A DNA stretch of 64,000 bases from Guptibacillus hwajinpoensis (GTDB lineage: Bacteria > Bacillota > Bacilli > Bacillales > Bacillaceae_O): contig JAENYN010000019.1 in assembly GCA_016841765.1 (NCBI GenBank), positions 1-64,000 of the forward strand, in the 5' to 3' direction. The notes beneath the pieces were generated by a model. The model was given only the letters and a program-made list of their open reading frames with translations, was not told the origin of the DNA and did no database searches. Position 1 is the first letter of the stretch. Every line of letters starts with the position of its first letter. The translations under genes and the position numbers were made by a program. Positions 16,673 through 24,704 of this stretch are shown here, piece by piece.

Positions 16673-17299
16673 TTGATAACCCTATACATAACAAGACATG
16701 GTGAAACGGTATGGAATAAGCAAAAACGGATGCAGGGCTGGAGAGATTCCGAGTTGACGGAAACCGGGGTTCGAAATGCCGGGTTGCTTGGAGATAGACT
16801 CAGAGATGTACCTTTTGACGCTATTTATTCAAGTCCCAGCATACGGACGCGGTCAACCGCAGAATTAATTAAGGGTGAAAAGGACATTCCCATCAACTTT
16901 GATGAAAAGTTGAAGGAAATCAACATGGGGGAATGGGAAGGCAAAACGGTTTCTTTTATTGAGGACAATGACCCCGAGCAATTTCATTGTTTCTGGAACA
17001 CTCCTCACCTATATACCGCACAGACGGGCGAGAATTTTGGCGATTTAAAAAACAGGGTGCTGGCATTTCTAACGTCGATTCAAGAAAATCACACTTCAGG
17101 AACCATACTGGTTGTCACGCATGCGGTTGTCATCAAAACCATGATGTCCCTTTTTAAAAATAATCCGCTGGAGAAATTGTGGGATCCGCCTTTTATTCAT
17201 GATACGAGTCTGACGGTTGTGGAAGTGAGTGGTGAGACATATAAGATTGTGATGGAAGGGGATATATCGCACCGGACAGTTGAGGGAATCGAAAACTAG
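16673..17299 (+). CDS. Histidine phosphatase (phosphoglycerate mutase-like)
   Basis: This 208-residue enzyme of the branch-1 histidine phosphatase family carries the catalytic LYITRHGETVWNKQKRMQGW at the N terminus (phospho-accepting His in RHGE), SSPSIRTRSTAELI (phosphate-pocket arginine), the acid GEWEGK and the second histidine in VVTHAVVIKTMM. Members dephosphorylate small metabolites, such as PhoE, GpmB-like and CobC enzymes. The start is TTG 16673 behind AGGAGAGGATCAAAC. A short gap leads to the amidohydrolase gene, so the two may be co-transcribed. Confidence 0.88.
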   Translation: MITLYITRHGETVWNKQKRMQGWRDSELTETGVRNAGLLGDRLRDVPFDAIYSSPSIRTRSTAELIKGEKDIPINFDEKLKEINMGEWEGKTVSFIEDNDPEQFHCFWNTPHLYTAQTGENFGDLKNRVLAFLTSIQENHTSGTILVVTHAVVIKTMMSLFKNNPLEKLWDPPFIHDTSLTVVEVSGETYKIVMEGDISHRTVEGIEN

Positions 17300-17342
17300 T
17301 ACCAACGTGGACATCTATTACTCTAGGTAGGAGGCCGCTTCC

Positions 17343-18095
17343 ATTAAAATTTTCGATGCACACTTGCATATCATAGATAAAAGATTTCCGCTCATTCGGA
17401 ATCAAGGATACCTCCCCGATTATTTTTCTTGCAGTGACTATTCAGAACGGACAAAAGGCTTGAATATCATGGGAGGGGCCATCGTATCAGGTTCATTCCA
17501 GGGTTATGACCAATCCTACCTGATTGATGCAATACAAACGCTTGGCGACAATTATGTCGGTGTCACGCAGCTTCCTTATGATACTCCTGATGAAGAAATT
17601 TTAAGGCTTAACGAAGCAGGAGTAAGGGCACTTCGGTTTAATGCCAATCGCGGCGGCTCAGAAGATCTATCCCGGCTTGACTATTTTGCAAGAAGAGTCT
17701 ACGAGTTGGCTGGATGGCATGCGGAGCTATATATTGATGCAAATCGGCTGCCGGATGTGTCGCAAGTGATTGAAAAGCTTCCCGCTGTATCTGTGGACCA
17801 TCTCGGATTGTCCTGGCGCGGGTTCGGCCATTTGCTTTCACTGGTGGAGAAAGGCGTCAAAGTCAAAGCGACCGGATTTGGGAGGATTAATTTTGACCCA
17901 ATTGAGGCGATAAAACAGGTCTATTCAATAAACCCGCATGCTCTTATGTTCGGGACCGACTTGCCGTCCACAAGAGCGGACAGGCCTTTTCAGCTTGCTG
18001 ATGTGGAGTTGATCAAAAACCACATGGAACAAAAGCACGCCGAAAAAATATTATATGAGAATGCATGCCATTGGTATTTAAAGAGAATCACTTAA
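17343..18095 (+). CDS. Amidohydrolase-2 family metal-dependent hydrolase, apparent ATT start
   Basis: The track begins at TTG 17364 (LHII), which would cut through the metal-binding motif. In the same frame IKIFDAHLHI begins at ATT 17343, eight bases after TAGGAGG, and an in-frame TAG lies just upstream. No ATG, GTG or TTG is available between. The 250-residue TIM-barrel has the family N-terminal D-x-H-x-H, mid-protein YIDANRL and SVDHLGLS, and the C-terminal acid FGTDLPS. Substrates of this family are decarboxylated or hydrolysed ring compounds. Its last 18 bases overlap the convergent regulator gene. Confidence 0.8.
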   Translation: MKIFDAHLHIIDKRFPLIRNQGYLPDYFSCSDYSERTKGLNIMGGAIVSGSFQGYDQSYLIDAIQTLGDNYVGVTQLPYDTPDEEILRLNEAGVRALRFNANRGGSEDLSRLDYFARRVYELAGWHAELYIDANRLPDVSQVIEKLPAVSVDHLGLSWRGFGHLLSLVEKGVKVKATGFGRINFDPIEAIKQVYSINPHALMFGTDLPSTRADRPFQLADVELIKNHMEQKHAEKILYENACHWYLKRIT

Positions 18096-18950
18096 AAGGC
18101 TGTTCAAACGTTTTTCCGTGGAGCGGTACATTCTGTCGTTCCCGGTCAGCTCATATATCATCAGGGCTTTTTTAAAATTCGTTTTGGCGTTTTCCTGATC
18201 ATTCAGGTCAGCATGATTACTGGCAATATAGAAATAGATATCACCCAGGATGAAATAGGAATGGTGTTCTCTGCTGGAATGAACCCCTTTTACGAGATAG
18301 TCGTTGGACTTTTGATAATACCCGTTGTTTCTTAGTGCGACCGCATAGTTATAATAAAGCTTGATGGCGACCTGGATATCAAAAGAATAGCGGAATGATT
18401 TGAGTCTGGACAGGGCTTCCTCGTAAAGGGCATATGCCCGGCTGTATTGCTTGGCTTCAGAATAAAGATTCGCATTGGATATGAGAATTTGAAGAGTGAC
18501 TGCGTCATATTTGAACGAAGTGTTTTCGGAAAGGGACAGGGCCTCCTCCACACATGACAGAGCGGTCTTAAGGTCATCTTCTAGATAAAAAATGGCCGTC
18601 CCCTTAAACCATAACAGGATCCGTTTATGGCGCGACTTAAAATACGGATTTTTTTCCTCTGTTTGAACAATCCGCTGTATCGCTTTGTAATCACGCTTTA
18701 CAGCTGCTCTCTTTAATTGGGCCAGCACTTCTTCCGAATAATCATACCGTTCATCATAAGAAGAAGCGATCAGGTAATCAAGGTTGACACCGAGCCGTTT
18801 TGCGAGCAGCCAGAGGATTTCGCCTGAAGGTGAGATATCGTTGTTTTCCACTTTGCTGATGTAAGTCTGGGTGCAAATGCCGTCACTTAATTCTTTCTGG
18901 GAAAGATTCAGCTGCTTTCGCAATGTTTTTATTCGCCCACCTACACCCAT
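18078..18950 (-). CDS. HTH-TPR transcriptional regulator, RRNPP (PlcR/NprR-like)
   Basis: This 290-residue protein starts with an XRE-type helix-turn-helix (about 5-60, IKTLRKQLNLSQKELSDGIC and YISKVENNDISPS). A tetratricopeptide array follows (about 75-285), including YNYAVALRNNGYYQKSNDYL and DIYFYIASNHADLNDQENAK. The layout is that of RRNPP quorum-sensing receptors, whose TPRs bind exported and re-imported peptides. The start ATG 18950 follows GGGAGGCAGCCGT. No cognate propeptide gene was found next to it. It converges on and overlaps the amidohydrolase by 18 bp. Confidence 0.82.
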   Translation of the reverse strand: MGVGGRIKTLRKQLNLSQKELSDGICTQTYISKVENNDISPSGEILWLLAKRLGVNLDYLIASSYDERYDYSEEVLAQLKRAAVKRDYKAIQRIVQTEEKNPYFKSRHKRILLWFKGTAIFYLEDDLKTALSCVEEALSLSENTSFKYDAVTLQILISNANLYSEAKQYSRAYALYEEALSRLKSFRYSFDIQVAIKLYYNYAVALRNNGYYQKSNDYLVKGVHSSREHHSYFILGDIYFYIASNHADLNDQENAKTNFKKALMIYELTGNDRMYRSTEKRLNSLLSDSL

Positions 18951-19173
18951 ACGGCTGCCTCCCTCACTAGTTCGATAATTACATATTCTCATAAAAACCG
19001 TTCTTCCATCAAAGTGATTTAAGAACATTTGGTTTTTCTTAACCGGTTCGGTTGGAAGAAAATTAAAACAATCTACTGTTGCATTTAGGAACGTAAAGTT
19101 GATATCCACTGCAAAAGCTCGCTTTCAACGGGGCGAACCCAACTATATTTTTTACATGACAGGAGAGATAAAC

Positions 19174-19593
19174 ATGAAAATCATCCAGCAATGGAACGAG
19201 GAAGACAGCAATTTTATCCGGGGAAAAGTGATTGAATACAATCTATCGGTACTGCAGGATGACATGAAGCATCCAAAGAAAAATGTCAGCTTTATCCTTA
19301 GAAATGATGAAGAAGAAATGATGGGAGGAATCACAGGGACAATCTATTGGCAGCATCTTCATATCGATTTTCTCTGGATTGACCAGTCCGTCAGAGGGGA
19401 AGGGTATGGAGCTGAATTGCTTGCCAAAATCGAGGATATTGCACGGCAAAATAAGTGCAGGCTCATTCTGTTGGATTCGTTCAGTTTTCAGGCGCCTGGC
19501 TTTTACCAAAAGTACGGATATGATGTTACCGGTGTCGTGGAAGATTTTCCGAAGGGGCATCAGAGGTATTATTTGGAGAAAAGGCTTGTCTAG
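19174..19593 (+). CDS. GNAT family N-acetyltransferase
   Basis: This 139-residue enzyme has a GNAT fold. The acetyl-CoA loop is WIDQSVRGEGYGAELLAKIE (R-x-x-G-x-G/A near residue 73) and the C-terminal strand motif is SFQAPGFYQKYGYDVTGVV. The start ATG 19174 follows AGGAGAGATAAAC. The acceptor is unknown. It is divergent from the RRNPP regulator and about 35 bp from the following esterase gene, so a two-gene unit is possible. Confidence 0.85.
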   Translation: MKIIQQWNEEDSNFIRGKVIEYNLSVLQDDMKHPKKNVSFILRNDEEEMMGGITGTIYWQHLHIDFLWIDQSVRGEGYGAELLAKIEDIARQNKCRLILLDSFSFQAPGFYQKYGYDVTGVVEDFPKGHQRYYLEKRLV

Positions 19594-19627
19594 GCTGAAT
19601 GGATAATATACAAAAGGGGGGAGTCCC

Positions 19628-20407
19628 TTGTTAGAAAGCTTTCAAGTCTATATGGAGGCATTTAAGGAAGAAAGAACGGTAACCGTTTATCTGCCCGACA
19701 GTTATGATCCAATGAGTAATAGAAGGTATCCTGTCATATATATGCATGATGGCCAAAACGTTTTCAGGGATGATGGAGCAATCGGCGGGATATCCCTATC
19801 ACTGGAAGACTACCTCCTTAAACATGCACACAACGTTATCGTAGTGGCAATTGACCAAAACAGTGAAGAACGGGTAAATGAATATTGCCCGTGGATAAAC
19901 GGTAAGTACAGTGAAAAAATACTGGGCCATAAAAGTGAATTGGGAGGTAAAGGCGGGAAGTATATTGATTTCATCACCTGGGAACTAAAGCCTCTCATTG
20001 ATGATAAGTATCCTGCATTAGAAGATGACACTGTCATGGCAGGTATCTCATTGGGAGGGCTTGTTTCTGTATTTGCCGCATGTAAATATCCTCATATATA
20101 CCGGCATATTGTCGTGTTTTCTGCTGCCTTCTTTCGTAACCAGGAGCAAATAGAAGAGCTGATACAAGTTTCAGACCTGTCATCCATTAAAACCATTTAC
20201 ATGGACTGGGGAGATCAGGAAACAGAAGATGAGAAGATCAGTAAGCAGTTTTCCGCTTCAAACCAGGCAGTGGCTGATTTGTTGAAAAAGAAGAAGATAA
20301 ATGTTGAATGGAAAAAGCTAACTGATGGCAAACATCATTACGTGTCTTTCAAAAAGAGGGTACCTGCCATTTTTTCTTTCCTGGAGGAAAAAAGCTCAGA
20401 GCAGTGA
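19628..20407 (+). CDS. Putative esterase of the esterase D / Fes family
   Basis: This 259-residue alpha/beta hydrolase has the family motif YPVIYMHDGQNVF near residue 36 and the nucleophile elbow MAGISLGGLVSVFA (Ser near 142). The C-terminal DGKHHYVSF supplies the likely catalytic histidine. Family members include S-formylglutathione hydrolase-like and siderophore esterases. No signal peptide is seen. The start is TTG 19628 behind AAGGGGGGAGTCCC. A strong terminator overlaps its 3' end. Confidence 0.8.
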   Translation: MLESFQVYMEAFKEERTVTVYLPDSYDPMSNRRYPVIYMHDGQNVFRDDGAIGGISLSLEDYLLKHAHNVIVVAIDQNSEERVNEYCPWINGKYSEKILGHKSELGGKGGKYIDFITWELKPLIDDKYPALEDDTVMAGISLGGLVSVFAACKYPHIYRHIVVFSAAFFRNQEQIEELIQVSDLSSIKTIYMDWGDQETEDEKISKQFSASNQAVADLLKKKKINVEWKKLTDGKHHYVSFKKRVPAIFSFLEEKSSEQ

Positions 20408-20422
20408 ACTCTGAGCTTTTTT
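20391..20422. terminator. Bidirectional terminator between esterase and carboxypeptidase
   Basis: AAAGCTCAGAG and CTCTGAGCTTT pair around CAGTGAA, with T's on the plus side and A's on the left side. It can stop both convergent genes. Confidence 0.85.
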
Positions 20423-20460
20423 CATTTTTCAAACAGATACAGCTTCTTGCTGACCAAATC

Positions 20461-21825
20461 CTAAAAGTCTTCTCTTGTAGTGGGATCTGAGATGCTGTGT
20501 GCTGCTTCGGGAATGTTATCATAAATTGCAGGGTCCACCTCATGGATGGAGCCGTCGGCAAGCTTTTTGGCCACCTCATAGATTGGTACAGAAACGGTGG
20601 ATTTCAACATGCCGGCTTGCTTCTGGCCAAGGTTCTGGCTCTGGCCCTTAATTTCAATCAGCATGATTGACGCATCATTTAAGGCAAAGGCGCCAAGTGC
20701 TGTGCCTGGCAAATCCACTTTCGGATACTTCTGAATCGCACCGAAAGAAGAGAAGCCGCGCTGCAGTGATTCATGTGCAACGGCGTTTACCTGCTTGCCC
20801 AATTTCAGGACGTCATCATCGACTGAATATTCTTTTCCGGTAAATGGATCAGTATAATCTTCCGCTACATCGGCTGCAACCTGGATGGAGACCTGGCGAT
20901 TGTCGTCTTCAGACAGGGTATTGAAGTAGCGGTGATGGACATCGATATACACATCCGGGTTAAACTGTTTGAATACATCAGTTACAATCCTGGATTCAGC
21001 GGTTACATAAAAACCGCCGTAGTCACTGCTGTTTCTGCCGTTATGTTTCTCATGCCAAGTTCCATTCGCGTCTTGTTCCCAGACATCTGTATCATTCAGG
21101 GCAGCAGCGGCTTCACCAACATTGCCGCCATTGATTCTGAAATCGAGGTTCGGATTGTAATCACGGTTCTGGTCATAGCCTGGGATTCCATACACGACAC
21201 GGCCGTTGTTGTTTTGCGCCCGCTCGCTTCCATCAGCGTTATAATACCACGGAGCCAGCGTGTCCGCAGGCAATCCAAGTGCTTCAGGATCCCACGTCTG
21301 GTGTGTATATCTGGCAGGGTACCATTCTCCTTCATATTGATTCATTGAACCTTCCGGGTTGATTCTCGGCAAGAACCAGATGGAAACGTCATCAAGGATT
21401 TCTTCCACTTCTTTTCCTCCGGCAGCGAGTTTCTGCATCAGGTCGATTGCGCCCTCTGTACCCACCTGTTCATTACCGTGGATTTGAGTTGTTACTAATA
21501 TTTTCTTTTTACCAGGGGCATCATCGCCAAACTTCGCCACATAAATCGGATCGCCTTTTTCTTCCTCTGTCCAATAGTTGTCAGGTTCATACACATTGGA
21601 ATGCCCCGCAACCTCAAGAGTCATTCTGCCCTGTGAACTTCTCTCGAGTTTTTCCAGTGTTTTATAGAGTTCTTCATTACTCATAAAACTGGAAAAGGAA
21701 AGGTTTTGTTCGTTTTCCACCCAGGGCCCGTTTGGCTTGGACTGCGGGTTTGCGTATGCTGCAGACGAAAAGGCAAGGGATAATGCAAGGGTAGTCGGTC
21801 CGGCAACTTTTAAAAACTTATTCAT
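20461..21825 (-). CDS. Secreted M14 zinc carboxypeptidase
   Basis: This 454-residue protein has a Sec signal peptide (FLKVAGPTTLALSLAFSSAAYA) and an M14 domain. The zinc motif is TQIHGNEQVGTEGAIDL (HxxE) near residue 116, the substrate arginine is in PRINPEGS, and the third zinc ligand is in YIDVHHRYFNT. The C-terminal catalytic glutamate is probably MLIEIKGQ. It would trim C-terminal residues from extracellular peptides. The ATG follows AGGAGGCTGTTTC. The 370-bp gap upstream (to 22196) contains an inverted repeat but no gene. Confidence 0.9.
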   Translation of the reverse strand: MNKFLKVAGPTTLALSLAFSSAAYANPQSKPNGPWVENEQNLSFSSFMSNEELYKTLEKLERSSQGRMTLEVAGHSNVYEPDNYWTEEEKGDPIYVAKFGDDAPGKKKILVTTQIHGNEQVGTEGAIDLMQKLAAGGKEVEEILDDVSIWFLPRINPEGSMNQYEGEWYPARYTHQTWDPEALGLPADTLAPWYYNADGSERAQNNNGRVVYGIPGYDQNRDYNPNLDFRINGGNVGEAAAALNDTDVWEQDANGTWHEKHNGRNSSDYGGFYVTAESRIVTDVFKQFNPDVYIDVHHRYFNTLSEDDNRQVSIQVAADVAEDYTDPFTGKEYSVDDDVLKLGKQVNAVAHESLQRGFSSFGAIQKYPKVDLPGTALGAFALNDASIMLIEIKGQSQNLGQKQAGMLKSTVSVPIYEVAKKLADGSIHEVDPAIYDNIPEAAHSISDPTTREDF

Positions 21826-22048
21826 GAAACAGCCTCCTATGTATGTTTTTTCCCGTCAAGAAATTTACGGGTTACGAAGGGAAGGGCGCATAAAAAGCGA
21901 TGCCTGTCCCTTTAAAAAGGTTGTTTAAGCTGGCAATCCTCCTTCCAGTAAATGTTTAAATATACAAAATATTCTTACTAAAATCCTATAGAAGTTATGT
22001 TTGATACACAATCGAACCAGCGAACTGTTTTGCATCATTCATTAATAG

Positions 22049-22078
22049 TTCCATTGGTGGTAATATAAACCAATGGAA
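22049..22078. promoter_or_regulatory. 10-bp inverted repeat in the 21.8-22.2 kb gap
   Basis: TTCCATTGGT and ACCAATGGAA form a perfect inverted repeat with a 10-base centre in the divergent gap between the carboxypeptidase and the methyltransferase. No T tract follows, so an operator is more likely than a terminator. Nothing else is recognised in this gap. Confidence 0.4.
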
Positions 22079-22196
22079 GGAATAAAGTGCTAATAGTGAG
22101 AGTTAAGGAAGCGCCGAAGAAGGGGAATTCTGACTAAACGCGAATACTCTACTGTACAAAATTGTCATAGCAAGGGATATAGGAGGAGAAACAAAA

Positions 22197-22973
22197 ATGG
22201 ATACAGTAAACCAAAACAGCAAGGCATGGGATCAGAAGGTTGAAGAAGGGGCCAGGTACACGCAGCCGGTAAGCAAAGAGGTCATCGAAGAGAGCAAAAC
22301 AGGAAACTGGCAAATCACTGTGACAACGGAAAAACCGGTGCCGCGTGAATGGTTCCCGGACTCCATCAAGGGGCTGAAAATCCTTTGCCTGGCATCAGGG
22401 GGAGGGCAGCAGGGCCCGGTCCTTGCCGCAGCCGGCGCTGATGTGACTGTGATGGATATATCAAAGAAGCAGCTGGAGCAGGATGAATTTGTGGCGAGGC
22501 GTGACGGGCACCCGCTTAAAACGGTGCAGGGGGATATGTCTGATTTAAGTGAATTTGATGATGAATATTTCGACATGATTGTACATCCGGTTTCAAATGT
22601 GTTTGTAAAGGACGTACATCCGGTCTGGAAGGAAGCGGCAAGGGTCTTGAAAACGAAGGGGGTCATGATTGCCGGCTTCACCAATCCGCTACTATTCATT
22701 TTCGATGATGCCGAAGAAAGAAAGGGGAATTTGGAAGTGAGGCACTCGATTCCTTTTTCGACTCTGGATGCGCTTCGGGAGGATGAAATCGAGGCGTATG
22801 TCCGTTCAAACGAGACGATTGAATATGCCCACACACTGGAAGACCAAATCCAGGGGCAAATCAATGCCGGGTTTCTCATTTCAGGATTTTTCGAAGATGA
22901 TTTTGGCGGTTCACGGATACTTGACCGCTATATCAAAACGTTTATTGCAACGAGGGCAATTAAATTTTATTGA
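22197..22973 (+). CDS. Class I SAM-dependent methyltransferase
   Basis: This 258-residue cytosolic protein has motif I as ILCLASGGGQQGPVLAAAGA (SAM glycine loop, near residue 62), the acidic ribose-binding VTVMDISKKQLEQ and motif II VQGDMSDLS. The post-core part (NPLLFIFDD, EIEAYVRSNETIEYAHTLED) is shared by a group of Bacillus methyltransferases of unknown substrate. ATAGGAGGAGAAACAAAA precedes the ATG. A 44-bp palindrome follows the stop. Confidence 0.85.
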   Translation: MDTVNQNSKAWDQKVEEGARYTQPVSKEVIEESKTGNWQITVTTEKPVPREWFPDSIKGLKILCLASGGGQQGPVLAAAGADVTVMDISKKQLEQDEFVARRDGHPLKTVQGDMSDLSEFDDEYFDMIVHPVSNVFVKDVHPVWKEAARVLKTKGVMIAGFTNPLLFIFDDAEERKGNLEVRHSIPFSTLDALREDEIEAYVRSNETIEYAHTLEDQIQGQINAGFLISGFFEDDFGGSRILDRYIKTFIATRAIKFY

Positions 22974-22981
22974 CAGCGGGC

Positions 22982-23025
22982 GGTGCCTGACCCCCGGCGC
23001 GTTAACGCGCCGGGGGTCAGGCACC
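22982..23025. terminator. Perfect 44-bp palindrome, terminator-like repeat
   Basis: GGTGCCTGACCCCCGGCGCG is followed, after the central TTAA, by its exact reverse complement. It lies between convergent genes and could stop both. The outer GGTGCCTGAC...GTCAGGCACC belongs to a palindrome type often seen in Bacillus intergenic regions. A shorter relative, GGTGCCTGTCACC, lies at 44754. No T tract follows, so termination is inferred. Confidence 0.6.
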
Positions 23026-23033
23026 ATTAAACG

Positions 23034-24512
23034 CTACTCTTTCCGATAATGAACCTCATAAGCGGCACGCACGCCCGACTCAATGGCGCCTTCCACCCAG
23101 CCGTGTAAACGGGATGTCTGTTCTCCGGCAAAGTGGACGCGTCCTTGCGGGATATGGACAGCTTCAGCTATGTCCTGTTCTTGATAAGGGGAAAACAGGA
23201 CAAATGCACCTGCTGAAAAGGGGTTTTGGGCCCAGCTGTAGGTGGATCCGGTAACAAATTCCCTGTAAACAATGTCGCCATATATTTTGGCGAGTCCTTT
23301 CAGTACTTCATAGATCCGTTCTTGCTCGGGCTGGCTGGTCCATAAGTTAGCATTTTGGCCCCAACTGTAGCTGCCGAGCATTACCCCGGGCTGTCCAGTT
23401 GCTGCTGAATGGCTCGGAATGTAGGTGAATCTGGTCGGGAAGTCCGTAACGATGTTGCTGATGCCGGTTTGCTCCCAGAAAGGCTGTTTGAATTCAAGAG
23501 CGGTTTTGACAGCGTTTATATAATTCAGTTCCCGTATGGCCTTCCATTTCAAGAATGAGAAGGAATCATAAGGGTACACATCAATCAGCTGAAATACGGA
23601 GTAAGGTACAGTTGATACGATATAATCACCGCGGAACGTATGATACTGATTGGTTGATAGATCCCTTGACGTGACAGCAGCCCCATTCTCATCCTGGATG
23701 ATTTGTTTTACTTTGTGCCCGAGTAGCACATTCTCGCCAAGTGAAGGAAGGAACGAGCGCGGAAGAAGATCATTTCCGCCGGTAATTTCATAGAATTTCA
23801 GGTCTTCATTAAACACCGTGCCTACGATATCCAGTAATATATCGACAAACGAAAACTCGGGGAACCCTTCGATTCCAAGGATTACTTTTACTAAACGGAT
23901 GGCGTTTGGTGAAAGCTTGCTGCCGATCAAATTTTCCCGTAAAAAATCTTCAAATGAATAACTGTCAAAGTTTTTGCGAAGCTGCTTTTGTTTCTCGGGC
24001 GGCAGGCTGTTATAAAGGTTCAAAAAAGGCTCGACTGCAGAAAGGAGCAGTTCGCGGGCTGTTTTCCCCTTTTCGTGTTCGGGTAACGGATAGTTTAATA
24101 TATCGGGGTTTTTTTCATAATCTGATAGGCTGGCAAGAATGCCGTTAATATATAACACATCATTTTCGGTCACATTCTGAAACGGATTTACTGGCAACTT
24201 GAATTTCCGGACATATCCATCTATCAATTTATGGGTATTCGGAAACCGCATCGCCCCCATTTCAATGTAATTCCCTCTTGTGAATGGTTCCCTGACAGTA
24301 TAGATGCGTCCCCCTACACGGTTATTTCCTTCAAGGATTGTAACGTGGTGGCCGGAATCTTTTAAAAGGGAAGCAGTGACGAGGCCTGCCATACCTGCAC
24401 CGATGACAATCACTTTTTTGGGGGCATCCGCTTTCGGAAACCCATTTTTGATAATCGAAAGCATGTCGTCCGGATAAGTCAATGCTCCGTATTCATGGAC
24501 TTCAGGCTTCAT
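23034..24512 (-). CDS. Flavin amine oxidase (L-amino acid / monoamine oxidase family)
   Basis: This 492-residue flavoenzyme has the FAD dinucleotide-binding motif VIVIGAGMAGLVTASLL, followed by EGNNRVGGRIYT, the GG-motif of the family. The C-terminal FAD contact VHFAGEQTSRLHGWVEGAIESG is intact. It would oxidise amines or L-amino acids to imines with release of H2O2. There is no signal peptide, so it is probably cytosolic. GGAGGAGGGGAAG precedes; the ATG at 24512 is favoured over the distal ATG at 24539. Substrate unknown. Confidence 0.88.
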   Translation of the reverse strand: MKPEVHEYGALTYPDDMLSIIKNGFPKADAPKKVIVIGAGMAGLVTASLLKDSGHHVTILEGNNRVGGRIYTVREPFTRGNYIEMGAMRFPNTHKLIDGYVRKFKLPVNPFQNVTENDVLYINGILASLSDYEKNPDILNYPLPEHEKGKTARELLLSAVEPFLNLYNSLPPEKQKQLRKNFDSYSFEDFLRENLIGSKLSPNAIRLVKVILGIEGFPEFSFVDILLDIVGTVFNEDLKFYEITGGNDLLPRSFLPSLGENVLLGHKVKQIIQDENGAAVTSRDLSTNQYHTFRGDYIVSTVPYSVFQLIDVYPYDSFSFLKWKAIRELNYINAVKTALEFKQPFWEQTGISNIVTDFPTRFTYIPSHSAATGQPGVMLGSYSWGQNANLWTSQPEQERIYEVLKGLAKIYGDIVYREFVTGSTYSWAQNPFSAGAFVLFSPYQEQDIAEAVHIPQGRVHFAGEQTSRLHGWVEGAIESGVRAAYEVHYRKE

Positions 24513-24704
24513 CTTCAAGGAACTTCCCCTCCTCCGCATCAGTTAAGTTTATGTGCGGGACAAAAAGAGTATTCAGAAACTGCAATGGGTTCAATTTGTG
24601 CAGGTTATGAGGAGAGAACACTGTTAAGATTGAATTTGGCAGTCGAATTGGCTAAGCTTTACTTATAATGATTTGTATTTATTTATTCGGGAGAGTGGAC
24701 ACTG

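Noticed and set aside
16240-16689. ORF on the minus strand with FHA heptad-like repeats
   Set aside because: It is the antisense of the 21-bp array; 21 is divisible by 3, so open frames arise on several frames. No ribosome site is present and the 19-bp step breaks the pattern.
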